This document shows positions 13,205 through 25,639 of a stretch of 64,000 nucleotides of DNA, one piece after another. The notes below the pieces were generated by a model. That model saw nothing but the letters and a program-made list of their open reading frames with translations, searched no databases and had not been told where the DNA came from. Position 1 is the first letter of the stretch. Each line of letters opens with the position of its first letter. The translations under genes and the position numbers were made by a program. Source of the stretch: Amphiduros pacificus (Eukaryota > Annelida > Polychaeta > Phyllodocida > Hesionidae). The stretch covers positions 41,318,725 through 41,382,724 of the forward strand of contig OX439003.1 in NCBI GenBank assembly GCA_949316495.1. Reading direction: 5' to 3'.

Positions 13205-14470
13205 CCGTCAAGACAAGAACGTCTTCAACCGGACACTGCACTAGATCAGTCTGAAGACAAGAACCTCTACAACCTGATACTGCAAAAGATCAGTTTGAAG
13301 ATAAGAACCTCTACAACCTGATACTGCACAAGATCAGTCTGAAGACAAGAATCTCTACAAACTGACACTGCACAAGATCAGTCTGAAAACAAGAACCTCT
13401 ACAACCTGATACTGCACTAGGTCAGTCTGAAGAGAAGAACCTCTACAACCTTATACTGCAGTAGGTCAGTCTGAAGAGAAGAACCTCTACAACCTGACAC
13501 CTCACTAGGTCAGTCTGAAGAGATGAACCTGTACAACCTGACACCTCACTAGGTCAGTCTGAAGACAAGAACCTCTACAACCTGACGCCTCACTAGGTCA
13601 GTCTGAAGACAAGAACCTCTACAACCTGACGCCTCACTAGGTCAGTCTGAAGACAAGAACCTCTACAACCTGATGCCTCACTATGTCAGTCTGAAGACAA
13701 GAACCTCTACAACCTGACACTGTACTAGATCAATCTGAAGACAAGAACCTCTACAACCTGACACCTCACTAGGTCAGTCTGAAGACAAGAACCTCTACAA
13801 CCTGACACTGTACTAGGTCAGTCTGAAGACAAGAACCTCTACAACCTGACACTGCACTAGGTCAGTCTGAAGACAAGAACCTCTACAACCTGATACTGTA
13901 CTAGGTCAGTCTGAAGACAAGAACCTCTACAACCTGACACCTCACTCAGTGTGAAGACAAAATCCTCTACAACCAAATACTGCACAAGATCAGTCTGAAG
14001 ACAAGAACCTCTACAACTGATACTGCAAAAGATCAGTTTGAAGACAAGAACCTCTACAACCTGATACTGCGCAAGACCAGTCTGAAGGCAAGAACCTCTA
14101 CGACCTGACACTGCACAAGATCAGTCTGAAGACAAGAACCTCTACAACCTGATACTGCACAAGATCAGTCTGAAGACAAGAACCTCTACAACCTGACACT
14201 GTACTAGATCAATCTGAAGACAAGAACCTCTACAACCTGACACTGCACTAGATCGGTCTGAAGACAAGAACCTCTTCAACTGATACTGCAAAAGATCAGT
14301 TTGAAGACAAGAACCTCTACAACCTGATACTGCACAAGATCAGTCTGAAGACAAGAACCTCTACAACCTGACACTGTACTAGATCAATCTGAAGACAAGA
14401 ACCTCTACAACCTGACACTGCACTAGATCGGTCTGAAGACAAGAACCTCTACAACCTGGCACCTCACCAG
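13205..14470. repeat. 44-bp minisatellite, about 28 units
   Basis: The unit is about 44 bp, built on GAAGACAAGAACCTCTACAA followed by a variable CCTGACACTGCACTAGATCAGTCT part. Variants (ACACCTCACTAGGT, ATACTGCACAAGAT, ACACTGTACTAGAT) are grouped in runs, which suggests local segmental copying. A long minus-strand frame with a repeating CRGSCLQTDLVQY peptide is a by-product of the repeat. Confidence 0.95.
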
Positions 14471-14890
14471 GCTAGTATAAAGTCAGGACGCAGCACCAAA
14501 ATCTCGATAGGCCAGCTAAGCTCAATTTTGTATAATTAAGTCTTAATTGGCAAATACAAATAAAAATAAAACTGTGCTACTTTTATATGCGGAGGTGCCA
14601 GAATTACTTCATTTGACCACAAAATAATAACTACTAATATTCGGAATCAAACGATCTACTTTAACTTGACTATTTTAAGGTTTGAAATGTTGGTATCGTG
14701 TATTTACAATTTAGTGAAGGACCGTTGTGACATACAATACTTTCGTTAATTATGAAACTACTCTTTCAATAAGCTCTTAACGCAATTGAATAACATGGGG
14801 CCACACAGTGCATTTCATAATTTCTAAGCTCTTTTTTTACACTTGGTGCAAATCACAAGGCTGAGTAATGAGGTTGTCAAATCATTCAGT
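14471..14890. other. Intergenic, nothing recognised
   Basis: AT-rich, without a supported feature. Confidence 0.45.
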
Positions 14891-15270
14891 GGATTTAGTG
14901 CATGTTTTCATTGATATCAATATCTGTTGCACCGAGAAGCGCAATGCACTTGTCTCGCACATTGCCTACAAGTAAATGCCTTTGTATACAAAAACAATTT
15001 AAAGCGAAATTCCATGCAGCATTGATTCGGTGTTTACTGACCCAGAATTGCGTGTGCATGTTTTGGCGGTCAATTTGTGTCAAAGAGGCTCTGGGAGTGT
15101 TGCAAGGAGTGTGCTTAGCACCGTTATTCAAGGAAAGTGGCAATTTGCGAGCAGCGACCAAAAGAAATCTACCTTCAATCAAACGAAACGTGATGTCACC
15201 TACAAAAGCAGAAGCGCTAGGTACCAATGAGTGCAAACAGCGTTGGCGAGGAAACGAGGATTTTTGAACA
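14891..15270. other. Complex unique segment, both strands open
   Basis: Open frames of 113-121 codons exist on both strands, but neither shows a recognisable domain, splice context or coding bias. The segment is less AT-rich than its neighbours and contains CCTTTGTATACAAAAACAAT, a Sox-type double word. A conserved non-coding element is as plausible as an exon. Confidence 0.25.
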
Positions 15271-15830
15271 ACTTATAAATTGAAGTTCTGTTCAATTCTG
15301 ACAAATTGTTAGATAGGTTTATTCCTGACAAATGTGCAATTCTATAAAAAAAGATCTGTTTCAGAAATTATGGATAAATTTTGTTCTTTCGGAATGGAAA
15401 CGCCAAGTATCTTTTCTGAGAACAAAACATATTGTCCTTTGACAATATATCACTTGCGTTACCCAAGTATCACAATAAACAAACTGACATAAACAGTTTC
15501 TCAGGTGTTAAAAGTTTAATTACTGATGACCTCGGTCAGATAGTATTTTCAAGAAGAAAACGCTTTACGAAATCAAATGTTCTTGTCCTTGGTCTTCAAT
15601 TGTTTATTACTTGGTATAATTATGAATTAACAACAACTCCAAGGTTTATCGTTATGGAAACTGGGTACAACAAAAATTTCTGAGGATGATAAGAAACTGT
15701 AATTTGGTTTCTCTTGAAAAGCTTGCTATGGTAACTGTTAAATCTGTTTTTATGAAGCTCACTGGTTGATATGCCACTAGGAAGCTGGCCATTCCTCCAG
15801 ACTTGCTTATTTTGCTGAAGTTTGTTTTTG
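15271..15830. other. AT-rich intergenic
   Basis: No feature recognised. Confidence 0.45.
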
Positions 15831-16375
15831 AGAACTGGTTCTTAGTAGAAGTTATATTCTGAAAGCTGACTACCCTATATTTGTATGTAAATTATTTCTC
15901 TGCAGACTCTGTATTTGGATAGTTGATTATTTTTCCAATGAGTCGGTTCTTTAGAGGTTGGTTATTCTCTCTGGCCAGTGTTTAGTTAGATAGTTATCCC
16001 TTCTGGTGAGTGTCTAGACAGATATATATTTCCTCTGGTGAGTGTTAACATCGCTAGTTATTCCCTCTAGGGAATGTTTAGTTATATAGTTATTCCCTCT
16101 AATAAGTTTTCAGACAGCAAGTTATTCCCTCTGGTGATCCCGGATGAATTTATAGATAGCTGACCATAATCCCCTGGCGAGTCGCTGCTTTGAAAGCCAG
16201 TTTTTCTTCCCAACGATTGTTTTATTGGACATCTGACCATTCTTCCTGGAGAGTTTGGAAAGCCAATGGATTTGGATAGCATACTTAATAGTGAGGCGGT
16301 GCTTGTAAAGCTATATTTCTATAAATAATGAGTCTGTATCGATAACTGAGTATTCTTCCTGATGATTGTATGGAA
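15831..16375. repeat. Old degenerate tandem repeat, about 40-50-bp spacing
   Basis: Words such as GTTATTCCCTCTGGTGAGTG and AGTGTTTAGTTAGATAG recur at irregular 40-50-bp spacing (clearest at 15955-16140) with many substitutions and indels. It appears to be a minisatellite that has stopped homogenising. Confidence 0.65.
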
Positions 16376-17575
16376 AAATTTAAAATGTGTTTACCCCAGT
16401 TGATTCTTATTTAGTGCTGTCACGTGTTTGGGAAGCATGATGCACTAGATGCTCTCAATCTTTGAAGTTGAAGAAGGGTTAGTGCACGCATTAGCATTGA
16501 TGAGGAGGGATTTCATCAGCTCTATTTCTGCATTATGAACTGGGTGACATCAGCAATGCTGTTCCACATTGGCATTACTGACACTTATTGTATGATAACA
16601 CCAAATCGTCTTGTAAAATAACTCCTTTACATTTACTTTCATTAAAATATATAACTTCATTGGTTCGTCATTCGTCGAAATAATATATTGCTGTGTAATT
16701 TATGTCCATAACTAACCAGTCTGTATCTTACAACAAAATATCAATTCTATCATGACAAATTATAACTATATGAAAATTGACAGCGTTTGGGAAGTATGAA
16801 GTGTGTGCGCCTTAACGAAGAGAAGGAAGTTATATTTAACATAGATATTGATATAAAGTGACTTCTCAAATGGAAATATACATTTAAAGGAGGTTCACAT
16901 GGATATACGATATGAATATTTCCAACAAATTCGGAGTAATCAACTATTTGTGCTAATTATATAAATGTACTTGTTAATTACAGCAGATGAAACCTGATAT
17001 CTGTCAATAGATGGTGCTATTGATATATTTAATCCTATTCGCACATTGCAATTGGTATTTCAAAAGTGTAATCTCACACAATTATCTGATCCTAGCACTG
17101 TAGTTACATTGCAATGTCAACATTTGGTCATCACTTGTTCCAAATAACAAAATGCCACTTTAAATGTATGAGAAGATTATGGCAAAATAAATAAGCTTCT
17201 CCTCGTCTCACAAAATAAGTAATATTCCATTTGCCAATTTCAGTAACAATCTAGGTTAAGACTTCGAGTATTTGACTTTCATAAACAGGAAATGTCATAT
17301 TTGCAGTGAAATACATTTCCTGTTGAATAAATATATGGTTTATTAATTCCATTTGAATAATTATATATTTTACCCAATATAAGCCTATATATTGTCACAT
17401 TGACGTAAGCAATAGCGATTGGTATGTTTATAAGGCAATTAGGTCCTACATCTTGACCAGGTATGTGTTGCCTACTAGTTTTACACTCAGTATTTTGGCT
17501 TATATGCTACAGCTGACATTTGAATAATTGCCCAAACGAGAAGTATAGCTATAAACTACTAGCGAAACCTTGGAC
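16376..17575. other. Unique intergenic sequence
   Basis: No gene. It contains an exact 12-bp inverted repeat, AACAGGAAATGT (17284-17295) and ACATTTCCTGTT (17313-17324), with a 17-nt spacer; each arm holds an ETS-like CAGGAAAT core. Confidence 0.5.
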
Positions 17576-18070
17576 GTGGCAGTTTTATGCCTATTTGTTC
17601 CCCTCTGAGGACGAAGAACACAGACAGATTATCCTTTAATCCGCCCTGTCCATCAATCCAGGTATGGATATTGATGGCTTGCGAAGCGAGGGCCATACAT
17701 TTGACTGGTCCCACGTCCGGCCCTGTCCTTAAATTACCTTAATTGCTCTTTGTTCTTTGTCTTGTAACGTCCCTCAAGGTTTACAACATTTATCTCCTCA
17801 TTGTCCTCTCCTTATTCGTGGATAATGACTAGTGGTTACTGGTGCTGAGACAGGGCCCCTTGGGCAGAATGGAGGCTGACCTGACATTTCATTGGGGAAG
17901 GGCCTTGGGGAGGGTTATTCCGCATTGTCACTCATTTAAGGCATGTCAATTTTCCTTTGTCTCCAGGATTCGCCCTCCTACTCGCCACCGTTCATCACAG
18001 CAACCTGCCGCGGTCATAGCATAACAACCATTCCAGCTTTAATCAGCCTACCTGAAGCAATATGTGCTCG
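17576..18070. promoter_or_regulatory. Candidate conserved non-coding element
   Basis: This is the longest island of complex, less AT-rich sequence in the left half. It carries an inverted CCATCAAT (17650-17657) / ATTGATGG (17670-17677), TTAATTG next to a doubled CTTTGT (17748-17760), several CATTGTC words and a TAATCC word. No splice-bounded coding frame is present. Motif density suggests a developmental enhancer; this is not demonstrated. Confidence 0.3.
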
Positions 18071-19240
18071 CCATATGCAATCACAAGGAAGGTCTATTTC
18101 TAACGGAACTAATATTGTGCTGCTGAAAATGATGCTATGTGCACACTAAGAAAGTGGAGTTTCAGAAAAAAATAGCAAAATGTATTTTTTCAGTGAAGCT
18201 ATTTAAATCATAGTTGTGGAAAGACAAGCATTTTGATATTGGCTATTGTTATGAGTTTAGCATATTTTGTTACTGTGGTATACACATTTCTTAAAGCAAT
18301 GTAACCACAAGACATGGAGATTTTGGTTGTTTGAAGTGGAAGTGAAAAGAATTATAAGGAACTTTTGTGTAGTTTATTCCTACGAAACACTGAATAAAAT
18401 ATGACCTTCAATTTCTTTGATTTTACAATAATAAAATCATCATGCATAAATCATTTTTCTGATTTACAATAAGAAATAAGATTTAAATGTTAAAATATTC
18501 CACAACGTGTATATTCACCCAGCATCCGCTTTTTAACAGTCTTTACATCGTTCAATTTATTCTAATCATATGATGTGACATGAATATATTTAGCTTCTCT
18601 TGCCATGTTTGCATTTTATCTACCCCCGTACTTCGGGGGATAAGAGTGCATGTTATTTTACATAATCAATAGACTTTTTTCAGTGTAAATTTTGGAATAG
18701 ATTTTGAGGTTCACGTTGTTAAGCATTATAGAAGAAGCACACGACACAGACATTGTCCCTACATTTGATATATGCATCCTAAATACCACACTGCATAAGC
18801 TATATTTGAGATCTATGTGCTTGATGCACCAAGTGACATTGAGGATTTCTGGGGATAATTTGCTATCAACAGACGCACTCTTATTATTTGGCAATCCTAT
18901 ATGCTTCCCGTCTTGCAGCGCACTTGTTGACGTTTATTCTGTGCCTATCTTTCTATTGAACATCGCCACATTTACTCAGAAAGTAATATGTAGATTACAT
19001 GCTTTATCGGCGCATTTCGCTTTTGTGAAATTTATTTGCACCGAGACAAACCGGAGAATGTGTCAAAACACAAAAGGACGTTAATACGGGAGAGGATATC
19101 ATATAGCTAAAGATGATGCTTTACATATGCACCAATGAGACCCCATTTTACAAAGACACAAGTTTGTTAGGAAATCCAAAGCTTTGGCTATGATGTGGGG
19201 ACTGCCATGCAGGCAGGTATATACACTCCCGGGCTGATGT
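18071..19240. other. AT-rich intergenic
   Basis: The longest frame (18704-19084, plus strand, 126 codons) has no recognisable domain or coding bias and is not called. A small GC-rich hairpin, CCCCCG-TACTT-CGGGGG, lies at 18623-18639. Confidence 0.4.
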
Positions 19241-19248
19241 CAGCTTCT

Positions 19249-19385
19249 CGTACCCGCTGACCTGCAGTCGCTTCTCCCATCTCCGTCGAGAGCGCGGCCG
19301 ATATGGGCGTACCCGCTGACCCGCAGTCGCTTCTATCATCTCCGCCGAGAGTGCGGCCGATATAAGCGTACCTGCTGACCTGATG
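19249..19385. repeat. GC-rich 59-bp tandem repeat, about 2.3 copies
   Basis: CGTACCCGCTGACC starts at 19249, 19308 and (as CGTACCTGCTGACC) at 19367, a regular 59-bp period. Units carry GAGAGCGCGGCCGATAT and are CpG-rich, in sharp contrast with the AT-rich surroundings. Confidence 0.9.
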
Positions 19386-21110
19386 CTCAGGTGCCTGCAA
19401 GGAGACTACCTCGTTCCCCCCGCTTCCCCTTGTCATCGATGATGATGCATCTCTGTGCCACAGACTTCCTCAGTCACGTGGACCATTTTATGAGAAAGTG
19501 GCCTCAGGCTTTTATTGTTACTGTTCGTGAATTACATATTTGACAAGATATCATCTCTAAAGACAGTTACATTTACCCTAAATTCAGTAGTAATTGATAC
19601 GCATCCTGTTTAATTATGTTTGTCAACTTTTGCAGACTTTGGCAGAATCATCATGTAGGCAACATCGATTATATACCTACATATGACGTCTTAGTGAAAA
19701 GTCATGATTCTGACATTAGGATAGATATGCTGCTTAAAGCTTTCTATAATGCATCAGAAAGTGATCCTCTTTTAATATTTGACAGAAAGTTTCCATTATG
19801 ACCACATGCCACTTGATACTGATGAAATATCAGATATAACCATGGCGTTTATGATATATTAATTAAAGTCTTGATATTGCATTATGGTTCACTTGTGGTC
19901 AACTTTGGAATTCTAAAACGGGTTTTTAATCTTAGTTCCAACCTCATGGAAAAGATCTTCATTTAAAACGGGTTTAAAAACTTTTATATTATTTCTATAC
20001 GCTGATATCAGACATATTCTATTTCATTAGAAGGTGCCGATAACTAATGTAACAAAGACGATGAAGCCATCTCCGAATAACATAATACAACTAAAACGTA
20101 ATCCGATGGGTTGAGACCTTAAAACAAACTTTCAGAGGAATCGTTCCCAAAAAAATCAGGGTTTTATTATATTGGAATTATTCATCCAAGGCTAAGTTTG
20201 TTTGAAACCTAGGATCTTCCTGTTAATTTGCTAATATGTGTGATATGAATCTCTCAACATATTCTGACATTTATCATTCAAGGTTCTTTTGCTATATAGT
20301 AAAGCCGCCGTAAAGGTGCTGATGCATGAATGCGCTGTTTATTATGAATTGTAAATCGAATCGATAAATATTAAGATAATAAAACACACACATACGTGTT
20401 TTTGCATCACCGCCGTCTTATTGAACAATTTATCTTTGTAAACAGCTTATAATTCATTTGCAACTTCAAGCATAGTATTAGGAAAAGGAAAGGCAAGTTT
20501 ATCCTTGGGCCCAGGAAGGACCATTATTCATTATGTTATTATACTTGTGCAGTTTATAGGGAAATAAGTTACGATTTCTTAATGCTAAGCACATCTTTAA
20601 GCATTAGCATTGTTAAAAGACGTGCCAGTTTTCTGAATAATTTGTTCACTCGGAAGGATCTGCTCAATTTTTTTGCTTACATTAGGTACATAAGAACACA
20701 GTATTGTTCAGCAATACTAAAGGGTCAGGTGTTTTCCTTTAAAAGAAAGGTCCGGATTTGGAAGAGACCTAACTGGAGACGAAATCAAAGGGGATTTTAA
20801 AATATGAATATTATTATGTTAAGAGGACCTTCATGTAGACACTGGCTTCCAGAACAAAGGCTGTGATTTCTGGATTTTTGTTGTCATGCCTATACGATTG
20901 GCTATATTGTTTATATGAATAAAAATATCTACATGCTCTTTAAAAGGAAAAGGGCATCATATCCCTGTGACGGGCTTCTTGACATTATGTAACCTCACTT
21001 GCAAACAAATGTCGCACAGATAACCAAACAAATATACAATGTACATGTGTTACACAACCACCCCGACTCTCCTTTTCCATGATAATAAACCTTTGTTGCA
21101 TTTTTGATAG
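19386..21110. other. AT-rich intergenic
   Basis: No supported gene or repeat was found. Confidence 0.45.
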
Positions 21111-21895
21111 ATGCAATAGTTGCAGAGGACAAAAGAGGTTAGCACTGGAGCTGGCATACTTACATTTGAGTTACTGATGAGATTAGGTCAAACGACTAAG
21201 TACATTATAGGAGCAATGAGGCAGAGGCGAAGGCGGGCTGACGACATACTTATTACTGGGACATGAAGTGTGCTTCATCTGGGCCAATCAGTGCAACAAC
21301 CACTCTTTCTTCTCACCAAGACCTTTTCTACAAAGGATCGGGGACACGTAAGCTCTGTGCGCACGCAGGTAAATTAGTGCATCATAACACGAGTATCTAT
21401 GCTTGTGCACAACATCAAGTAGTTTTTGTGATGTTTTAATGGGAATGATCTGATATTGAACTCTGCTTGCACCGAGCAAAAGGGGAAACCATATTTTGTC
21501 AACAAAATGCAAAGGCGTAGGACACGCTTTGTACCCTAAGAATTATGATGTCATATCTAAAAGAGCAAAGGTTCACGCAGGGCCTTCATGTGAAAGGCAC
21601 AGAGGGTACGGGATCGGGCAGGTGGCCGAGATCGGATGAGTCAGAAGGGGCCCTTCATATCAACTTTTGTCCTCAGGTGCAAAGCCACACAACTTTCAGT
21701 GTGAAGATCCCAATCACAGTAAATCATTAGTGTGTGCTGTGGTGGACAAGGGGAACGCTTGGGGATCATATGGGACATATGTCAGGATTAGAGGGGGATA
21801 ATCTTGGAGGTGTTATGGAGCAGGTCCCCCACCTGAGGCGCAGAGTGACCGCATCGTGTCGCCTCTGTACCATAACCTTCAGTGGTCGCAGAAAA
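21111..21895. other. Complex unique segment
   Basis: A less AT-rich stretch without splice-supported coding frames. It may hold conserved non-coding sequence, but I see no decisive motif cluster. Confidence 0.3.
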
Positions 21896-22054
21896 TAAAA
21901 AACAAACACAAAGTTATTCTCAATTATTTCGAAATGTTGTACATTTATTTTTCTAAAATGTTTCTGGTGAGATGTGCCTTGAGTATGCTCATTGCAACTA
22001 GAAGATTCCCTTAATTTATTGAACGATGCGAATTAAACCATTACGTCTTATGCC

Positions 22055-22165
22055 CTTGTGATGTAACATTCGACCAACATTCGACCATCTTGGTTTCGGT
22101 GCTTCCACAGCTTGGCTAAAGTCATCACAGACAACATGATGTGGTGATTGTAACCCATGCTTTGA
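22055..22165 (-). repeat. Dispersed unnamed repeat, copy 5
   Basis: On the minus strand the core reads TTAGCCAAGCTGTGGAAGCA (22100-22119), matching the core of the copies at 4.2, 47.2, 52.3 and 59.7 kb. This is the most diverged of the five. Confidence 0.45.
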
Positions 22166-22829
22166 ATTCATGCATTTGGTTAATTGATTTTACATTCACA
22201 GCACTTTTTTGTGATGTTATCTTTAAAAAATAACATTTTACTCATTTCTTAAGTATAGGCAGTAGTAGTCAAACTGAGTTCCGGTTTGAATAATCTTGTT
22301 GTTATGCAGCTGTAAAAATATAATCTTCTCAGTACTGAACTATTTTTGGAACAGACAAAAACACCGACCTCTAACTGCTATGTCTGTCATTATTCATGTC
22401 ATGATTAAGCCTTATTGCGTCATCTCATTGGTGTTGGAAATGTACCAGACATGTTGTTATTTTGTTTCCTCCAGCAAACAACCTCATAGTGCATTTTAAA
22501 TTATGCAGAGAAAACTATATTTGGCATATGGCAGGATGTCACTATTCCATAGTTTAGCTCATAAACAACCTAAGTTTGGCATTAATGATACATGCAAGGC
22601 TGTATCGAAATATTCTAAAATGTGTTTGACATGGCCCCTAATGGGTAAGGTCAACATCTGGGCAGGATTTAGAACAGCTGGATGTTGAATTGCAAATGTA
22701 AAACCCCTGTTGCAACTCTGCTATGGTTTAGCGCAGATTGTACCCACATGAATTGCCAACTAACTGTTCATAAGGTTATGGAGGAAATGTTGCAAACATT
22801 TGCAATGGTCATAATCTGTAATACTGCAA
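22166..22829. other. Unique intergenic sequence
   Basis: No feature recognised. Confidence 0.4.
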
Positions 22830-23885
22830 GTCTCGATTTATCTTACTCTGAACTGTCTTGATGTACTCTCCTCTGAATTGGCCTGATCTAACACACTTCC
22901 GTTCTGATAATTGTCCTGATCTACCATACCGCCAGTTGTCCTGACCACCACACTGTGAAATGAGCTGATCTACCATATTGTTTGTAGTTCTCTTGATCAA
23001 TCATATTGTTGTCCTGCTCTATCATACTGCCAGTTGTCCTGCTCTATCATACTGCCAGTTGTCCTGCTCTATCATACTGTCAGTTGCCCTGATCTATCAT
23101 ATTGTCAGTTGTCCTGTTATACCGTACTTCCAGTTGCCCTGTTCTATCATACTGTCAGTTGTCCTGCTATACCGTACTGCCAGTTGCCCTGCTCTATCAT
23201 ACTGTCAGTTGCCCTGCTCTATCATACTGTCAGTTGTCCTGCTATACCGTACTGCCAGTTGTCCTGCTCTATCGTACTGCCAGTTGTCCTGCTCTATCAT
23301 ACTGCCAGTTGTCCTCCTCTATCATACTGCCAGTTGCCCTGCTCTATCATATTGTCAGTTGTCCTGCTATACCGTACTGCCAGTTGCCCTGCTCTATCAC
23401 ACTGTCAGTTGTCCTGCTATACCGTACTGCCAGTTGCCCTGCTCTATCATACTGTCAGTTGTCCTGCTATACCATACTGCCAGTTGTCCTGCTCTATCAT
23501 ATTGTCAGTTGTCCTGCTATACCTTACTGCCAGTTGTCCTGCTCTATCATACTGTCAGTTGTCCTGCTATACCTTACTGCCAGTTGTCCTGCTCTATCAT
23601 ACTGTCAGTTGTCCTGCTATACCATACTGCCAGTTGTCCTGCTCTATCATACTGCCAGTTGTCCTGCTCTATCATACTGTCAGTTGTCCTGCTATACCAT
23701 ACTGCCAGTTGTCCTGCTCTATCATATTGTCAGTTGTCCTGCTATACCGTACTGCCAGTTGCCCTGCTCTATCATACCGTATGTCGTTCTGCTCTGTGAG
23801 TACCTTTCTTTATCTACCAGTCTATGCTTTGTCTTGATGTTCCATGCTCTGTGCTGCCCTGTCCTACCTTACATTACCCTGACTG
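22830..23885. repeat. 25-bp minisatellite with degenerate edges
   Basis: The homogeneous core (about 22990-23780) has a 25-bp unit of two main types, CAGTTGTCCTGCTCTATCAT.. and CAGTTGTCCTGCTATACCGT.., mixed in a partly alternating higher-order order. Edges at 22830-22990 and 23780-23885 are decayed units. Because 25 is not a multiple of 3 and the unit lacks stops, all three plus-strand frames stay open for about 265 codons and encode the same peptide out of register. This is not a gene. Confidence 0.95.
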
Positions 23886-24980
23886 CAAACATAGAATGAA
23901 CATTCTGTCTCATCCCAGGTCTCTCAAACTGCATTCTTCATTTCATTGCCACCTTAAATGTTTCATACAGTGTGTGCGACCTACCTTTCATACTATTGCT
24001 CACACAAACAATTATTCTCTGTTCTGTCGCTGATCTTTCATACTATAACCGGCCACGCTTTGTCCATGACCCATCCAATTAATCTGTTATCCTGTCAAAA
24101 TTAAAGTAACTATCTAGTAACGTGTTCAATACACAGGAAAACATATACAGGTCATCATCTTAATGCTAGCATAAAAATACCCATATTATATATGGATAAT
24201 CATCAAGTTCATTTGTTTGTGAGAACAACCCTTTCGGTACTATTTGGGCTATGTTATCAAGATGAAGCCTGTCCTGCGGTTTAAAGGCCCTGCTCTTTTG
24301 GAAGAGCAACCGGAGATTATTCCTATGCATTATCTCTTGGAAATATATACACAAACAACGGCATGTTGTCATGACGCACTGGCTAGAATGAGAAGCGACT
24401 CAAAAGGAGACCCCCTCTTGGGAAGGCAAAGGTTAAGAGATTGACGGGTTTTTCACAGAACAATAATTGATATTTATTCAATTTATTTCCGAGTAGGGAG
24501 AACGTTGTTATTCTTTTCTATGGCAATCACTAAACATACTGATATGTTTATGAGCGTCATTTTAATGATTTCTAGTGAAGATAAATCATCCTTTTTACGT
24601 ATTACATTAAAAATAATGTGCATAAATATTTTGATCCGATGTAACCACTTATCAAGGGAAGGAACTTTCTCTGCATTGCGCATTGAATATAGAGCATTCA
24701 AACCCTACAAGCCAACAACAGCAGAGGTTCCGAAATTTTAAAAAGCTTAATATAGAATCCCCGAGAAATATCAAATATAGATTCTCTGATGTAATAAATT
24801 GGACTGACTTGCCTGTCAGATATGGTTGAGCATTATGGCAATGTGCTGATTACTTTATTTAATAGCCATGCTATTAATAGCCATTAAATAGGCCAAACCT
24901 CTCTCAAGAATCAGAAGAGAGGTCTCTGTAAAGAAAGCTGGATAGGAAGATGAACAAATCAATGAACTTCCACAATATTC
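23886..24980. other. AT-rich intergenic
   Basis: No supported feature. A small inverted ACCTCTCT / AGAGAGGT pair lies near 24896-24923. Confidence 0.4.
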
Positions 24981-25192
24981 CAAGGAATAGATATTATCCT
25001 CTACATCTGACTTTTCAATCAAATTACCTCATCAAACTAGTGGGGGAAATAATCATGACCCTAAAAATGATTTAATAATCCTGTCATCCACATAGCTACC
25101 TCAGTGCGAAAGTTTACTAGGAGAAATTGACAAAATTCTTTATGGAATGGATGATGTTAAACTTACATCAGCCACTGTTCCAACACCTGGGT

Positions 25193-25402
25193 TGTATTGT
25201 ATCAACAGCTTCAAAATTAAAAACCCAATATTTAAGGAGGCATCCGTGAACCAGAATCAGGTTTTAAAATCAGGTTTATAGAACATGAACTACTGGATAC
25301 AATGCTTTTGGTTATAACTATTTTAAATAATTTAATTGGTTTATTTGAACCCGACTTCGAACCTGATATTGGTTTTATTGTGAACCTGTTGATACAATAC
25401 AG
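25193..25402. mobile_element. Short inverted-repeat element (MITE-like)
   Basis: The left end TGTATTGTATCAACAG (from 25193) is matched by the reverse complement of the right end (to 25402). The similarity continues with a few gaps for about 37 bp at each end. The element is about 210 bp, AT-rich and non-coding. No clear target duplication was found, so the superfamily is unknown. It lies just upstream of LINE reverse-transcriptase sequence and may have landed in that element. Confidence 0.6.
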
Positions 25403-25639
25403 TCCAGATGGCGTTATGAACAATAGCTAGATCTCAACCTTCCTGACCAGTTTTGATACTGGTTCTTCATGACTTTTTGAAAGAGGTACTGCCCTTTATC
25501 ACAGCCTTTAATAGTAAATGGTAGATTATTTTGCACCAGCCAATATGACGATTGCTCCGATCGTCCCACTATTTTTGTTGTAAAAAATGAGAGGCTGGGC
25601 TCCAAACTGACCTTTATGTGATCAAGCTGCTGTCCCCCC

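Noticed and set aside
13857-14111. 84-codon minus-strand frame with a repeating cysteine-containing peptide
   Set aside because: A by-product of the 44-bp minisatellite; the frame breaks where the units change length.
14895-15267. Opposed frames of 113 and 121 codons
   Set aside because: Neither strand shows recognisable protein content; the segment reads better as complex non-coding sequence.
18623-18639. GC-rich hairpin as a transcription terminator
   Set aside because: Intrinsic terminators of this kind are not expected in nuclear DNA and no gene ends here; six-base arms are too short to weigh more.
18704-19084. 126-codon plus-strand frame
   Set aside because: No domain, splice context or coding bias; an overlapping minus-strand frame is equally open.
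22978-23899. Three overlapping plus-strand frames of about 265-273 codons
   Set aside because: They arise because a 25-bp stop-free tandem unit keeps all three frames open; the three peptides are the same repeat out of register.
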